Assembly (NCBI GenBank): GCA_002716585.1
Contig: PBBL01000085.1
Span: 82,739 to 146,738 of the forward strand
Source of the DNA: Myxococcales bacterium
Lineage (GTDB): Bacteria; Myxococcota_A; Bradymonadia; Bradymonadales; GCA-2716585
Direction of reading: 5' to 3'
Length of the DNA: 64,000 nt
A program made the translations under genes and the position numbers. The stretch's first letter is position 1; every line of letters starts with the position of its first letter. The notes under the pieces are model-generated. The model was not told where the DNA came from and did no database searches. It saw only the letters and a list, made by a program, of their open reading frames with translations. This document shows, in pieces, positions 8,380 to 17,347 of the stretch.

Positions 8380-8407
8380 TCGCGAGGCGCTCGGCGAAGG
8401 GCGCGCC

Positions 8408-9844
8408 TCACCAGTCGGACTGCCTCACCGGCATGGGATCCACCGTCCACGCCATGCGGTCGCACAGCCGCGCGTAGAGGTCCAGCTTGACGTCGCGCAT
8501 CCCCGGCTCGGACCACAGGTTCCAGGTCTCGGCGGGGTCCGCCCTCAGGTCGTACAGCTCGCCCTCACCCAACCCGTGGAACACCACCAGCTTGTGCTCC
8601 CGCGTCCGCACCATGGTCGCATGCGCCATCGGCTCCTTGTGCCAGGGCATCGCGTTGTAATAGGCGCAGTAGACGTCCTCTCGCCCTGCCCCGCCCCTCC
8701 CCAGCAGCCGTGGCCACAGCGAGCGCCCCTGCATCCGCTCCGGCACGGGCAGCCCGGACGCCTCCATCAACGTCGGGGCGACGTCCACCAGCTCCACCAG
8801 ATCGTCCACCACCGCGGGCTGGACCACCCCGGGCCACGAGACGATCAGCGGCACCCGGATCGCGGGCTCATAGAAGTACGGCCCCTTGAGGTAGAGCCCG
8901 TGATCGCCCAACAGCTCGCCGTGATCGGACATGAACACCACGAGCGTCCGCTCCCGCTGCCCCGTCGCCTCCAGCGCCTCCAGGATCCGACCCACCTGCG
9001 CGTCGATCAGCTCGATCATCGCCCAGTAGGCCGCCCGGATCAGCCGATGGTCCGCCTCACCCATCGCGGTGAACGGGTACAGCTCCGGGTTGTGGTACGC
9101 CCCCTCGTGATCCAGCCGCTGAAACCGCGGCTTGGTCAGCAGCTCGCCCTCGTGGTAGCTCGGCAGCGGGATCTCGGACAGCCGCTCCAGGTGACGCGCC
9201 AGGTACTCCCGCGGCGGATCGAACGGGTGGTGCGGATCGAAGGTGTTGACCGTGTAGATCCAGGGCCGCTCAAACGACGCGCTCGCCTCGATGAACTCCA
9301 TCGCCATCTGCGCGCACCACGTCGTCTGGTGGTACGCCTCCGGCATCCCCTCGCACACGTAGCGCGACCCCTCCAGCGGCGGCGTCTCGTACGCCACCCC
9401 TCGCCCCTTCAACCATTGGATGTAGGCGTTGGTCGGCCAGTCCGGGTCGGGGTGGTGCGACCACTGAAAGACGTCGTACCCGTCGTCGATCCGGCGCTCC
9501 GTCGTCGGGCACGCCGATGGGTTGGCTGGCGACAGGTGCAGCTTCCCTGACAACCCCGCGCTGTGCCCCAACGCGTCCTTGAGCAGCCGCACCACCACCC
9601 GCTCGTCTGCCGGGATCGCCTGCCCGTTCTGACGACACCGCGTCGTCCGTGGGTAGCGCCCCGTCAAGAAGCTCGCCCGGCTCGGCGTGCACACCGGGCT
9701 CTGGCAGTAGGCGTGGGTGAAGCGCGCCCCGCTCGCCGCCAGCGCGTCCAGGTGAGGGGTCTCGACCGCGCCCTGCCCCGCGCAGCCGAGGCTGTCGAAG
9801 CGCTGCTGGTCGGTGCAGATCCAGAGGATGTTGGGCGCCGTCAC
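8408..9844 (-). CDS. Type I (formylglycine-dependent) sulfatase
   Basis: This 478-residue protein has the N-terminal sulfatase metal site (PNILWICTDQQR), the signature CTPSR at residues 52-56 whose Cys is normally converted to formylglycine, TGRYP after it, and a DHGELLGDHG metal motif further on. No signal peptide is visible, so a cytoplasmic location is likely. The C-terminal half has the sub-domain of choline-sulfatase/arylsulfatase-like enzymes, but the substrate cannot be read from sequence. Its ATG overlaps the stop of the FliB-like gene by 4 bp (ATGA), so the two are translationally coupled. No active formylglycine-generating enzyme was recognised here: the SUMF1-like protein at 62211 lacks the catalytic cysteines. 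Confidence 0.9.
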   Translation of the reverse strand: MTAPNILWICTDQQRFDSLGCAGQGAVETPHLDALAASGARFTHAYCQSPVCTPSRASFLTGRYPRTTRCRQNGQAIPADERVVVRLLKDALGHSAGLSGKLHLSPANPSACPTTERRIDDGYDVFQWSHHPDPDWPTNAYIQWLKGRGVAYETPPLEGSRYVCEGMPEAYHQTTWCAQMAMEFIEASASFERPWIYTVNTFDPHHPFDPPREYLARHLERLSEIPLPSYHEGELLTKPRFQRLDHEGAYHNPELYPFTAMGEADHRLIRAAYWAMIELIDAQVGRILEALEATGQRERTLVVFMSDHGELLGDHGLYLKGPYFYEPAIRVPLIVSWPGVVQPAVVDDLVELVDVAPTLMEASGLPVPERMQGRSLWPRLLGRGGAGREDVYCAYYNAMPWHKEPMAHATMVRTREHKLVVFHGLGEGELYDLRADPAETWNLWSEPGMRDVKLDLYARLCDRMAWTVDPMPVRQSDW

Positions 9845-11043
9845 GACGGGACCTCTTCGGTGGCGTCGGGCCGCTTCCCCGTGATCAGCGTCGGCGCCTT
9901 CGGGGTGAGCCCGAACCAGGGCATCGTCGCCGCGGGCAGCCGCCAGCTCCGGTACATGAACTCCGACATCCCCAGCGCCACCTTGAGGACGTCCCGATCG
10001 ACCCGCTCGCGCCCCGTCCAGTCTCGGAGCGCCATCGCGAAGCGCATCGCCGTCGCCAACCCGTGCGTCACCGTGCCGTAGTTGAAGCCCAGCTGGCGAT
10101 CGTCAGGCAGCCGATCGAACGAGCTGAAGAAGCGGTGCCCCAGAAAGCGCAGCATGAGCGGCTGAAGCTCGGGCTCGCGCCAGTCGAACCCCTCTCGCCA
10201 CTCCGGTCGCCACGCCAGGTGATCCACCAGCTCCTCCCACGCCAACCCCTCCAGCTCGATCGCGAAGACGAACCGCCGGTAGGTGTACGCCGCCTTCGCC
10301 ATCGGGACCGGGTGGTGCGCCCGCATGCACACCTCGAAGTGCTCCTCGAACGGCTGCACCGGCTCGCCCTCGCGGATCTCGAACGCGTCGATGGGCTGAT
10401 CCTCGTTCACCAGGCGCGCCATCGCGTAGCTGATCCGCGCCAACGTGTCGATCGCCGCGCCGCCGCGCCCCCCCTCCTCCTCCACCACCTTGAGGATGCG
10501 CCGCCGCAGCGTCCACAGCTCCGTCGGCTCGAACGTCCGCTCGCCGATGTGGATCGCGGGCAGCGGGAACAGGTAGCGCGCGCGCCACTCCAACGAGCTG
10601 CCCGGCTCCACCTCCACCTCGGCGAGCTGAAACGGCGCGTCGTCCTCGTCGAGCTGCTCCAGCACCTCCGGGCAGACCGCGTCAAAGTGCAGCTCGCTCG
10701 CCTCGGCGCCCGGCTGCGCGTGCGCCGGGAACGCCTGGCAGATCCGCGGCAGGTTCTCCGCCCCATAGCGCCGCTGCAACCCGCAGCTCGCCCCCTCCAG
10801 GAACTGACAGGCGAAGTCCTCCCCGACCGTCGCCAGCTGGACCTGCTCCACCACCTTGGTCGTCTTGTCGACGAACACCCGCAGGCCCGCCATCCGCTCG
10901 GTGCACTCGTCCGGCTCGAGGAGCTTCATCAGCCCCACCAGATCCTGATCGCTGAACGGGATCCGCCACCCCTTGCAACAGCACCCCTGCTGGTTGCAGG
11001 TGAAGCGCAGCATCATCTCGGGCACCAGCACCTGTTCGCTCAT
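9841..11043 (-). CDS. FliB-like / YkgJ-type cysteine-cluster protein
   Basis: This 400-residue protein opens with an Fe-S-type cysteine cluster: Cys16 followed by CCC at 21-23 and KGW. A second group follows (FACQFLEGASCG, then LPRICQAFP), as in flagellin lysine-N-methylase FliB and YkgJ family proteins. FliB methylates lysines of surface filament proteins in enterobacteria. Whether this protein is a methylase is inference, and no flagellin is present in the window. The remainder is largely helical with no membrane segment. It is the middle gene of a coupled trio, overlapping the ATPase-WD40 stop and the sulfatase start by 4 bp each. Confidence 0.7.
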   Translation of the reverse strand: MSEQVLVPEMMLRFTCNQQGCCCKGWRIPFSDQDLVGLMKLLEPDECTERMAGLRVFVDKTTKVVEQVQLATVGEDFACQFLEGASCGLQRRYGAENLPRICQAFPAHAQPGAEASELHFDAVCPEVLEQLDEDDAPFQLAEVEVEPGSSLEWRARYLFPLPAIHIGERTFEPTELWTLRRRILKVVEEEGGRGGAAIDTLARISYAMARLVNEDQPIDAFEIREGEPVQPFEEHFEVCMRAHHPVPMAKAAYTYRRFVFAIELEGLAWEELVDHLAWRPEWREGFDWREPELQPLMLRFLGHRFFSSFDRLPDDRQLGFNYGTVTHGLATAMRFAMALRDWTGRERVDRDVLKVALGMSEFMYRSWRLPAATMPWFGLTPKAPTLITGKRPDATEEVPS

Positions 11044-14000
11044 TGCTCTGCTCCATCCGCTCGGGCGCGGGCCTCGCCCGACACCCCCTCACACTCCCGA
11101 CGCACCCGCGACCACTCCCGCTGGTGACGCACCATCGCGCACGCTCGCCGCTGAAGCCGCTCGGGTGAGACCAGCTCCAGCCCGACCCGCGCGTCCCACA
11201 ACCTCGCCGTGTGGTCGCGGCTCGCCGTCAACACCCTCGCCCCATCGTCCGAGAACTGCGCCGCGAAGATCGCGCCGGAGTGTCCACGCAGGACCGAGAG
11301 TCTACGCCCTGCCCGCGCGTCCCACAACCTCGCCGTGTGGTCGCGGCTCGCCGTCACCACCCTCGCCCCGTCCGGCGAGAACCGGGCCACGGTCAGCGGG
11401 TGCCCGTGGCCCACCAGCTCCGCCTGCTGCGCCCCCGTCTCGGCGTCCCAGATCCTCGCCGTCCCGTCGCCGCTCGCCGTGAGCACCTGGCGGCCATCCT
11501 CGGAGAACCCGGCCTGGATGACGTAGCTCCCGTGCCCCTGAAGCACCGCCAACGAACGCCCGGTCACCGCGTCCCACACCCTCGCCGTCCGATCACGGCT
11601 CGCCGTCACCACCCTCGCCCCGTCCGCCGAGAACCGCGCGTCGAACACCCACCCGTCATGCCCCTCAAGCGCCGCGATCAGACGCCCATCCACGCCGTCC
11701 CACACCCTCGCCGTCCCGTCCTCGCTCGCCGTCACCACCCGCCCCCCGTCCGGGGAGAACCTCGCCACCCGCACCACGTCGCGGTGCCCCGTCAGCGCCA
11801 CGATGGCGCCTCCCGCCAGCGCGTCCCAGACCCGGGCCACCCCCGCGCCGCTCGCCGTGACGACCCGCCGCCCGTCCGGGTCGTAGGTCGCCATGTAGAT
11901 CCACCCCTCCTCCGGCTCCGTGAACCGCAGGAACTCGCGCGAAGACGCCACGTCCCAGATCCTCGCCGTCCCATCGGCGCCTGCCGTCAAGACGCCCGAG
12001 CCCCGCGGCGAGTAGTCCACCGAGAAGACGCCGCCCTCGTGCCCCTCCAGCCGCGCGACCTCTCGGCCCGTCGCCGCGTCCCACCCCCTCGCCGTACCGT
12101 CCTGACCCGCCGTCACCACCCGGGTCGAGTCCGGCCCGAAGGCCGCCGCGTACACCGCGTCCTCGTGCCCCTGGAGCGACACCTGCGCGTGCTCGCTGCG
12201 CACGCTCCAGATCCTCGCCGTCTCATCCTCGCTCGCCGTCACCACCTGCTCACCATTCGGCGAAAACGCCACGGCGAGCACCCACGCCGAGTGCCCCTCC
12301 AGCCGCGCGATCTCCCGGCCCGACGCCGCGTCCCACACCCTCGCCGTCCCATCCTCGCTCGCCGTCGCCACCCGCTCTCCGTCCGCCGACACGTCCAACG
12401 CGACCACGTAGCTATCGTGCCCGCGCAGCACCGCAAGCTCCTTCGCCGACTCCACGCTCCAGATCCTCGCCGTCCCGTCCTTGCTCGCCGTCACCACCCG
12501 CTCACCACCCGGGGTGAAGCGCAGATCGAGCACAAAGCTCGTGTGCCCCGACAGCTCCCCCTTCAGCGTCCAGGCGCGCGTGTCCCACACCCTCGCCGTG
12601 CCATCCTTGCTCGCCGTCGCCAACCACCTGCCATCGCTTGAAAAAACCGCCGCAAAGATCCAGTCGGAGTGCCCCCCGAGCAGCGCGATCTCCCGACCGG
12701 TCGCCGCGTCCCACACCCTCGCCGTCTGGTCGTCGCTCACCGTCACCACGACTCGCCCGTCCGGCGAGAACAGCGCGGTCTTGACGACGTTCTCGTGCCC
12801 CTCCAGCACATGCAGCGCGCGCCCGGTCGCCGCGTCCCACACCCTCGCCGTCTGATCGAAGCTCACCGTCACCACGCGCCGCCCGTCCGGCGAGAAGCGG
12901 GCGTCCAGCACGTAGTCCCCGTGCCCACGCAAGACGCTCAACTGAGCGCCCGACGCCGCGTCCCACACCCTCGCCGTTCGATCGAACCCCGCGGTCACCA
13001 CCCGGGCGCTGTCCGCCGAGAAGCGCGCCGCGTTGACCCAATCCCGGTGCCCCGTCAGCTCCGCCTGGACCTCGCCGTCCTCCGCGCTCCAGATCCGCGC
13101 GGTCCGATCGTAGCTGGCGGTCACCACCCAGCGGCCATCCGGCGAGTACCTGGCGTCGCGGACGACCCCGCGGTGACGGCGCAGCGGGATCGACCCCGAC
13201 GACGCCATGACCGCGTCCGCCAACCCCGACACCACCGCCTCGGGCGGCGCCTCTCCCCGCTCAAGCGACGGCGAGACGGCGCGGATCCCGACCACGAGCG
13301 CCTCGATCGCCCCTCCCTGGCGCTCACTCAGCAGCGCCGCCCGCAAGCCGCGCTCGGCCTCCACCTGCCGCTCGGCCTCGACCAGCTCCCGCTGCGCGTC
13401 GCTCACGAGCCGCTCCGAGTAGGTCACCCGCTCGGACCAGGCGCGCTGACGCTCCTGGGCCCGCTCCCGCTCCACGAGGAGCCACGCGCCCACCCCCGCC
13501 AACCCAAGGACACACGCCACCGCCACCACCAACGCGCCCCGCGTCAGGCGCCACCGCCGACCCAGGCGCTCGCGCGCCGCCTGCTCTTGAATGACCTCCC
13601 AGCGGGCGTCCTCGCGATCGAGGCGCGCCTGCTCCAGATCGGCCCGCTGGGACTCCACCGCGGCGCGCCGCTCCTCCTCGCGGAGCGCCTCATGGAGTCC
13701 GGCGAGGACGAAGTCACGCTCGGCCGCGGTGGTTGGGCGCTGGGCGCCGACCCAGGCCCGCGCCTCGGTCAACGCCCGACCGCGCAGCACGTAATCGGGG
13801 TGGCGCCCTGCCCGCTCCCAGCGCTGGACGGGCTCCTCCAGCGCCCGGTCGGCGAGCCGCTCATGGCACCAGGCGCGATCAAAGCGGCGCGCGATGAGCG
13901 GGTTGCGGACGTCGAGGCGCCCCGGCGCGGGTGCGGCCACGAAGCCCGCGCTCCACAAGACGGCGTAGCGCCAGTCGTCGAGATCGCCCTCCACGGGGCC

Positions 14001-14672
14001 GGAGAGCAGCGCGAGCCACGCCCGCAGCAGCTCCGGCGCGTTGGGATCCGAGCGGTGAAAGATCGACGCCATGACGACCGCGGCGAGGCTGCCGCGATCG
14101 GGGAAGCAGGCGTCGGCGTCGTGCGATGGGTGGGCCAGGGTCACGGCCAGCATGTCGGGGTGGCCGCCCACCTCCGCCAAAGCGGTCGAGAGCGGCTCCG
14201 TGTCCATGGCGTTCAAATCGAGATCGAGGAGGCGGACGACCGGCCACGCGCCGCAGTGGGTTTCGCTCAACACGCAGACGGCGTGGTGTGACGCGCCCAG
14301 CTGATCGAGCCACGCCTCCAACCCGCCCCACCGCACCTGAGCGGTCAAGACGTCGTCCAACAGGAGGATGTCCGCGGTGAGGTCCGCCATGGCCCGGCGC
14401 GTCGTGTCGGGCCAGCCCTCGGGTGATTCGGGCTCCAGGTCGGTGAGCCTCAGGAGCGCCGCGCTGTGGCCGCGCCCCTCCAGCCGACGCGTCAGCTCCC
14501 GCGCTGTGGTGGTCTTGCCGCTGCGGGGAGGCGCCAGGAGCTGGATCGAGCGCCCGGCGGCGAGCGCCTCCAGCGCCAGCTCAACCCCTCGGAGCGGCCA
14601 ACACGGCTCACCAGGGGAGGGGCTCGCCGTTGGCGTGCCAGAAGGTACCGGACTTGGAGAGGTTGAGTTCAT
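11040..14672 (-). CDS. AAA/STAND-like ATPase with transmembrane segment and 16 WD40 repeats
   Basis: Of 1210 residues, the N-terminal third is a P-loop ATPase: APPRSGKTTT at 47-56, then ILLLDDVL as Walker B. A charged coiled-coil-prone stretch precedes one transmembrane helix at about 372-395 (ALVVAVACVLGLAGVGAWLL). A second coiled coil follows (ERLVSDAQRELVEAERQ). From about residue 495 to 1165 I count 16 WD40 units of the form GH..V..ARFSPDG..VVTAS.D.TAR(I/V)WD, enough for two propellers. The architecture recalls membrane-anchored signalling STAND or nSTAND proteins. Its ATG lies 65 bp inside the upstream SDR gene in another frame; no later in-frame start precedes the P-loop. The near-identical repeats make recombination or assembly error possible. 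Confidence 0.85.
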   Translation of the reverse strand: MNSTSPSPVPSGTPTASPSPGEPCWPLRGVELALEALAAGRSIQLLAPPRSGKTTTARELTRRLEGRGHSAALLRLTDLEPESPEGWPDTTRRAMADLTADILLLDDVLTAQVRWGGLEAWLDQLGASHHAVCVLSETHCGAWPVVRLLDLDLNAMDTEPLSTALAEVGGHPDMLAVTLAHPSHDADACFPDRGSLAAVVMASIFHRSDPNAPELLRAWLALLSGPVEGDLDDWRYAVLWSAGFVAAPAPGRLDVRNPLIARRFDRAWCHERLADRALEEPVQRWERAGRHPDYVLRGRALTEARAWVGAQRPTTAAERDFVLAGLHEALREEERRAAVESQRADLEQARLDREDARWEVIQEQAARERLGRRWRLTRGALVVAVACVLGLAGVGAWLLVERERAQERQRAWSERVTYSERLVSDAQRELVEAERQVEAERGLRAALLSERQGGAIEALVVGIRAVSPSLERGEAPPEAVVSGLADAVMASSGSIPLRRHRGVVRDARYSPDGRWVVTASYDRTARIWSAEDGEVQAELTGHRDWVNAARFSADSARVVTAGFDRTARVWDAASGAQLSVLRGHGDYVLDARFSPDGRRVVTVSFDQTARVWDAATGRALHVLEGHENVVKTALFSPDGRVVVTVSDDQTARVWDAATGREIALLGGHSDWIFAAVFSSDGRWLATASKDGTARVWDTRAWTLKGELSGHTSFVLDLRFTPGGERVVTASKDGTARIWSVESAKELAVLRGHDSYVVALDVSADGERVATASEDGTARVWDAASGREIARLEGHSAWVLAVAFSPNGEQVVTASEDETARIWSVRSEHAQVSLQGHEDAVYAAAFGPDSTRVVTAGQDGTARGWDAATGREVARLEGHEGGVFSVDYSPRGSGVLTAGADGTARIWDVASSREFLRFTEPEEGWIYMATYDPDGRRVVTASGAGVARVWDALAGGAIVALTGHRDVVRVARFSPDGGRVVTASEDGTARVWDGVDGRLIAALEGHDGWVFDARFSADGARVVTASRDRTARVWDAVTGRSLAVLQGHGSYVIQAGFSEDGRQVLTASGDGTARIWDAETGAQQAELVGHGHPLTVARFSPDGARVVTASRDHTARLWDARAGRRLSVLRGHSGAIFAAQFSDDGARVLTASRDHTARLWDARVGLELVSPERLQRRACAMVRHQREWSRVRRECEGVSGEARARADGAEQ

Positions 14673-15267
14673 CGATCCTCGCGAGGAGCCCCTCGGCCGC
14701 CTCCGAAGGCTGAATGCCGTTGAAGCCGGTCATGGCGGTGCTCACCATGCCCGGGTGCAAGAGTCCGACGGCGATCCCGTCGCCGCGCAGGTCGTGCGAC
14801 AGCGACCGCCCCGCCATGTTCACCGCCGCCTTGGACATCCGGTAGCCGTAATAGCTCCCCGAGGTGTTGTCGTCGATCGAACCCATGCGGCTGGTGACGA
14901 TCGCCACCTTGCCCCCCTCACCGAGGCGGTGACGCAGCGCCAGGGTGACCTTCAACGGTCCAAGGCTGTTGATCTCAAACTGACGACGGATCCGGTCAAA
15001 GTCCAGGTCACCCAGGGTTTCCACCGTCAGGATCCCCGCGTTGTTGACCAACACGTCCAGCTTGACGTCACCCAGCCGCTCGTCGAGCGCCTTGATCGAC
15101 GCCTCATCCGCCACGTCCACGCCCTCCCCGACGCGGACGCCCAACGCCTGAAGCTCCTCGGACGCCGAGCGGCACGCTCCGATGACCGTGTCACCGCGTT
15201 CGCTCATCAGCCGACACAGCTCCAACCCGATCCCTCGGTTCGCCCCTGTCACCAGCACGGTTGCCAT
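14608..15267 (-). CDS. Short-chain dehydrogenase, C-factor (CsgA)-like subgroup
   Basis: This 219-residue classical SDR has the dinucleotide-binding TGANRGIGLE at residues 7-16, NNAG at about 76-79, the catalytic Ser in VTSRMGSI, and YGYRMSK with the YxxxK pair. It ends in GTFWHANGEPLPW, an ending typical of the C-factor/sniffer-like SDR subgroup that includes Myxococcus CsgA. The substrate is unknown. ATG 15267 has AAGGAG 7 nt upstream. The 3' end overlaps the start of the ATPase-WD40 gene by 65 bp, so both are probably on one transcript. It is 64 bp downstream of the zinc-ribbon gene. Confidence 0.88.
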   Translation of the reverse strand: MATVLVTGANRGIGLELCRLMSERGDTVIGACRSASEELQALGVRVGEGVDVADEASIKALDERLGDVKLDVLVNNAGILTVETLGDLDFDRIRRQFEINSLGPLKVTLALRHRLGEGGKVAIVTSRMGSIDDNTSGSYYGYRMSKAAVNMAGRSLSHDLRGDGIAVGLLHPGMVSTAMTGFNGIQPSEAAEGLLARIDELNLSKSGTFWHANGEPLPW

Positions 15268-15331
15268 ACCCAGACTCCTTGTTGTTGTTCAGCACATGTT
15301 CTCGACGTCGAGCGGTCGAACCCAACCCGCG

Positions 15332-17167
15332 TCAGTCCTTGATGTCCACGCTGTGGATCGGCGCGTCGTAGGACACCGCGCCGCCCTCCCCCTTGAGCGT
15401 GATCCAGGCGAAGAAGACCTCGCGCCCCTCATGATCGATCGACGCCTTCGGGATCGCCTTCGAGGTGAGCGTGAACGCGCGCTTGTCTCCCACCTTCCAG
15501 GGCCTGGACTTTGTCACCGCGGGCTTGATCGCCTCAACGCTCAACGGGTAGGTCTCGCGCACCTCGTCCGGCAGCTGCACCGCGACCACGCCGCCGAGCG
15601 ACGCCGAGGTGAGCGGCTCCTCGCCGCTCCAGGTCAACTCCCCTTCGACGCGGACCGTCACCTCCTTGCCCTTCACCCGGAGCTGGATGTTGGCCACAGT
15701 CACCTCAAGCGGGGCGTCCTGATCGAGCGGCTTGAGCCCGAACGCCTCGTACCGCGAGGTCTCCTCGCCGGGGTCTTCAGCGGGCGCCTCGTCCTCGGTC
15801 GGGTCGGCCTCCTCGCTCTCAGCGGGGGCGGCGCGCCCCAGCAGCTTGTCGATGAGCTGAGGCTGCTTGTAGGCGACCAGGCCCCCGAAGATGACCACGA
15901 AGACCACCACAAAGAGGACCCCGGCGAAGAGCCTCATGGCGGTGCTGCTCTGATCGGCGCTGCCCGAGGGGCGGACGTCGAGGCCCTGAACGTTGAACAG
16001 CGACGGGTGCGCCCCGACGCCAGCCGACGGCCCGGAGGTCGGACCGCGCTGCGGCGAGGGCGAGATGTCACCGAAGCCGTCCGAGGGGGCCTGCGCGGCG
16101 AAGCTGGAGGTCGCGAGCCCTGGCTCGGCGACCATCGTCGGGTTGTGCTCAAGCGCCACCCCTGGCCCGCTGGCGCTGGCGGGCTTCAGCTCCGACTCCC
16201 AGGAGGAGCGCTCGACGGGTGGGCCTGCGCTCGCGTTGGCGTCCCAGGAGGCGTCCGTGGGGGGTCGCAGATCCCCTTCATCCCAGGAGGAGCGCTCCGT
16301 CACCAGCGCGCCCCCATCCCAGGAAGCCTGCGAGGCGGGAGGGACGCTCCCGTCCCAGGAGGTGGGCTCATCGCTCAGCTTCACGGGCGCGTCGCCGTAC
16401 AGCTCGGGCGCGTAGGAGGCGATCTGCTTGTCCGCGAGCCCGGACACGGAGCGCGTCGGGATCTCCTCCTCGATGTCCGGCCCTGCCGCGGCGAGCCCCT
16501 TCTGATGGTGAACCACCTCCCGATCCGCGAGGCCCGCGACCGCGCGCGTCGGGATCACGTCTTCGTCCGGCTCGTCCACGAGGGGGTCGTCCCCGAGGAG
16601 CTTCACCGGGCGGCCCGCGAGGCCCGCGACCGCGCGCGTCGGGATCGCCTCCTCCAGATCGTCGTCGGGGTCTTCGCCGAGGAGGACGATGTCGCGATCG
16701 GCCAGCCCCTCGACCGCGCGCGTCGGGATCACGTCCTCATCGATGGAGCCCAGCGACGGGTCGCCCCCCGCGCCGAGCGACGCCAGGCCACCGATCCCCG
16801 GGCCGCTCTCCAGGTCATCCGGGAGGAGGCCGAGGCGCAGGAAGTCCTCCTCGGTGAGGGACTGCACCGGGACGGTGGGCGCCTCCTCGGCGTCCAGCTC
16901 CAGCAGCGCCTCCGGGGTCTGCACCGGGACGGTGGGGTTGGGGACGGGCTCAGCGACCCCGGAGCGCGCCACGGCCTGCCAGTCCTCCGCGCCGCCCTGG
17001 CCCTCGGGGGCGTTGACGATGCGCGCCTCGGGCGAGGGCCCGCCGGGGAGGTAGCGGGCCTGGCCTCCGCAGACGAAGCAGGAGATGGCCGTGCGCCCGA
17101 ACCCGGGGGACTGCGGCGACAGGTGAAGGGTCGACTCGCACTGTGAGCAGCGGTAGTAGACGCCCAT
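15332..17167 (-). CDS. Zinc-ribbon membrane protein with tandem IPTR and SWD repeats
   Basis: The start is placed at ATG 17167, so that the protein begins MGVYYRCSQC. An N-terminal zinc ribbon (CSQC at 7-10, CFVC at 30-33) resembles the MJ0042/GYF-associated ribbons of Myxococcota. Residues 75-330 are low-complexity with ordered repeats: PTVPVQ twice, IPTR(A/S)V.GLA four times (at 147, 175, 205 and 236, spaced about 30), then five SW(D/E) motifs (270-323). A single transmembrane helix lies at about 411-433. The C-terminal 175 residues form an extracytoplasmic beta-rich domain without a recognised family. The PTR motifs could be phospho-threonine sites, but this is speculation. No good Shine-Dalgarno is seen; a longer start at 17260 is possible. 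Confidence 0.75.
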   Translation of the reverse strand: MGVYYRCSQCESTLHLSPQSPGFGRTAISCFVCGGQARYLPGGPSPEARIVNAPEGQGGAEDWQAVARSGVAEPVPNPTVPVQTPEALLELDAEEAPTVPVQSLTEEDFLRLGLLPDDLESGPGIGGLASLGAGGDPSLGSIDEDVIPTRAVEGLADRDIVLLGEDPDDDLEEAIPTRAVAGLAGRPVKLLGDDPLVDEPDEDVIPTRAVAGLADREVVHHQKGLAAAGPDIEEEIPTRSVSGLADKQIASYAPELYGDAPVKLSDEPTSWDGSVPPASQASWDGGALVTERSSWDEGDLRPPTDASWDANASAGPPVERSSWESELKPASASGPGVALEHNPTMVAEPGLATSSFAAQAPSDGFGDISPSPQRGPTSGPSAGVGAHPSLFNVQGLDVRPSGSADQSSTAMRLFAGVLFVVVFVVIFGGLVAYKQPQLIDKLLGRAAPAESEEADPTEDEAPAEDPGEETSRYEAFGLKPLDQDAPLEVTVANIQLRVKGKEVTVRVEGELTWSGEEPLTSASLGGVVAVQLPDEVRETYPLSVEAIKPAVTKSRPWKVGDKRAFTLTSKAIPKASIDHEGREVFFAWITLKGEGGAVSYDAPIHSVDIKD

Positions 17168-17347
17168 GCTAGGCCGGGGTTGAGGTTGGAGTTGCGCGGG
17201 TGCGCCTGAGAGACGCCCCAGGGGTCCAGACGCCCGCTTCCACGATGATACCCCGGGCATCGTAGTGCCCGGATGGGGAGGGCGTCAATAGGCGCTGACG
17301 GGTTGTGGGGGGAGGTGCGAGGGGGGAGGGAGGCGATGTCGGGTCGC

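Noticed and set aside
11040..13300. Assembly artefact or pseudogene in the long WD40 array
   Set aside because: The 16 repeats differ from each other at many positions and the frame is open throughout, so a real repeat protein is more likely.
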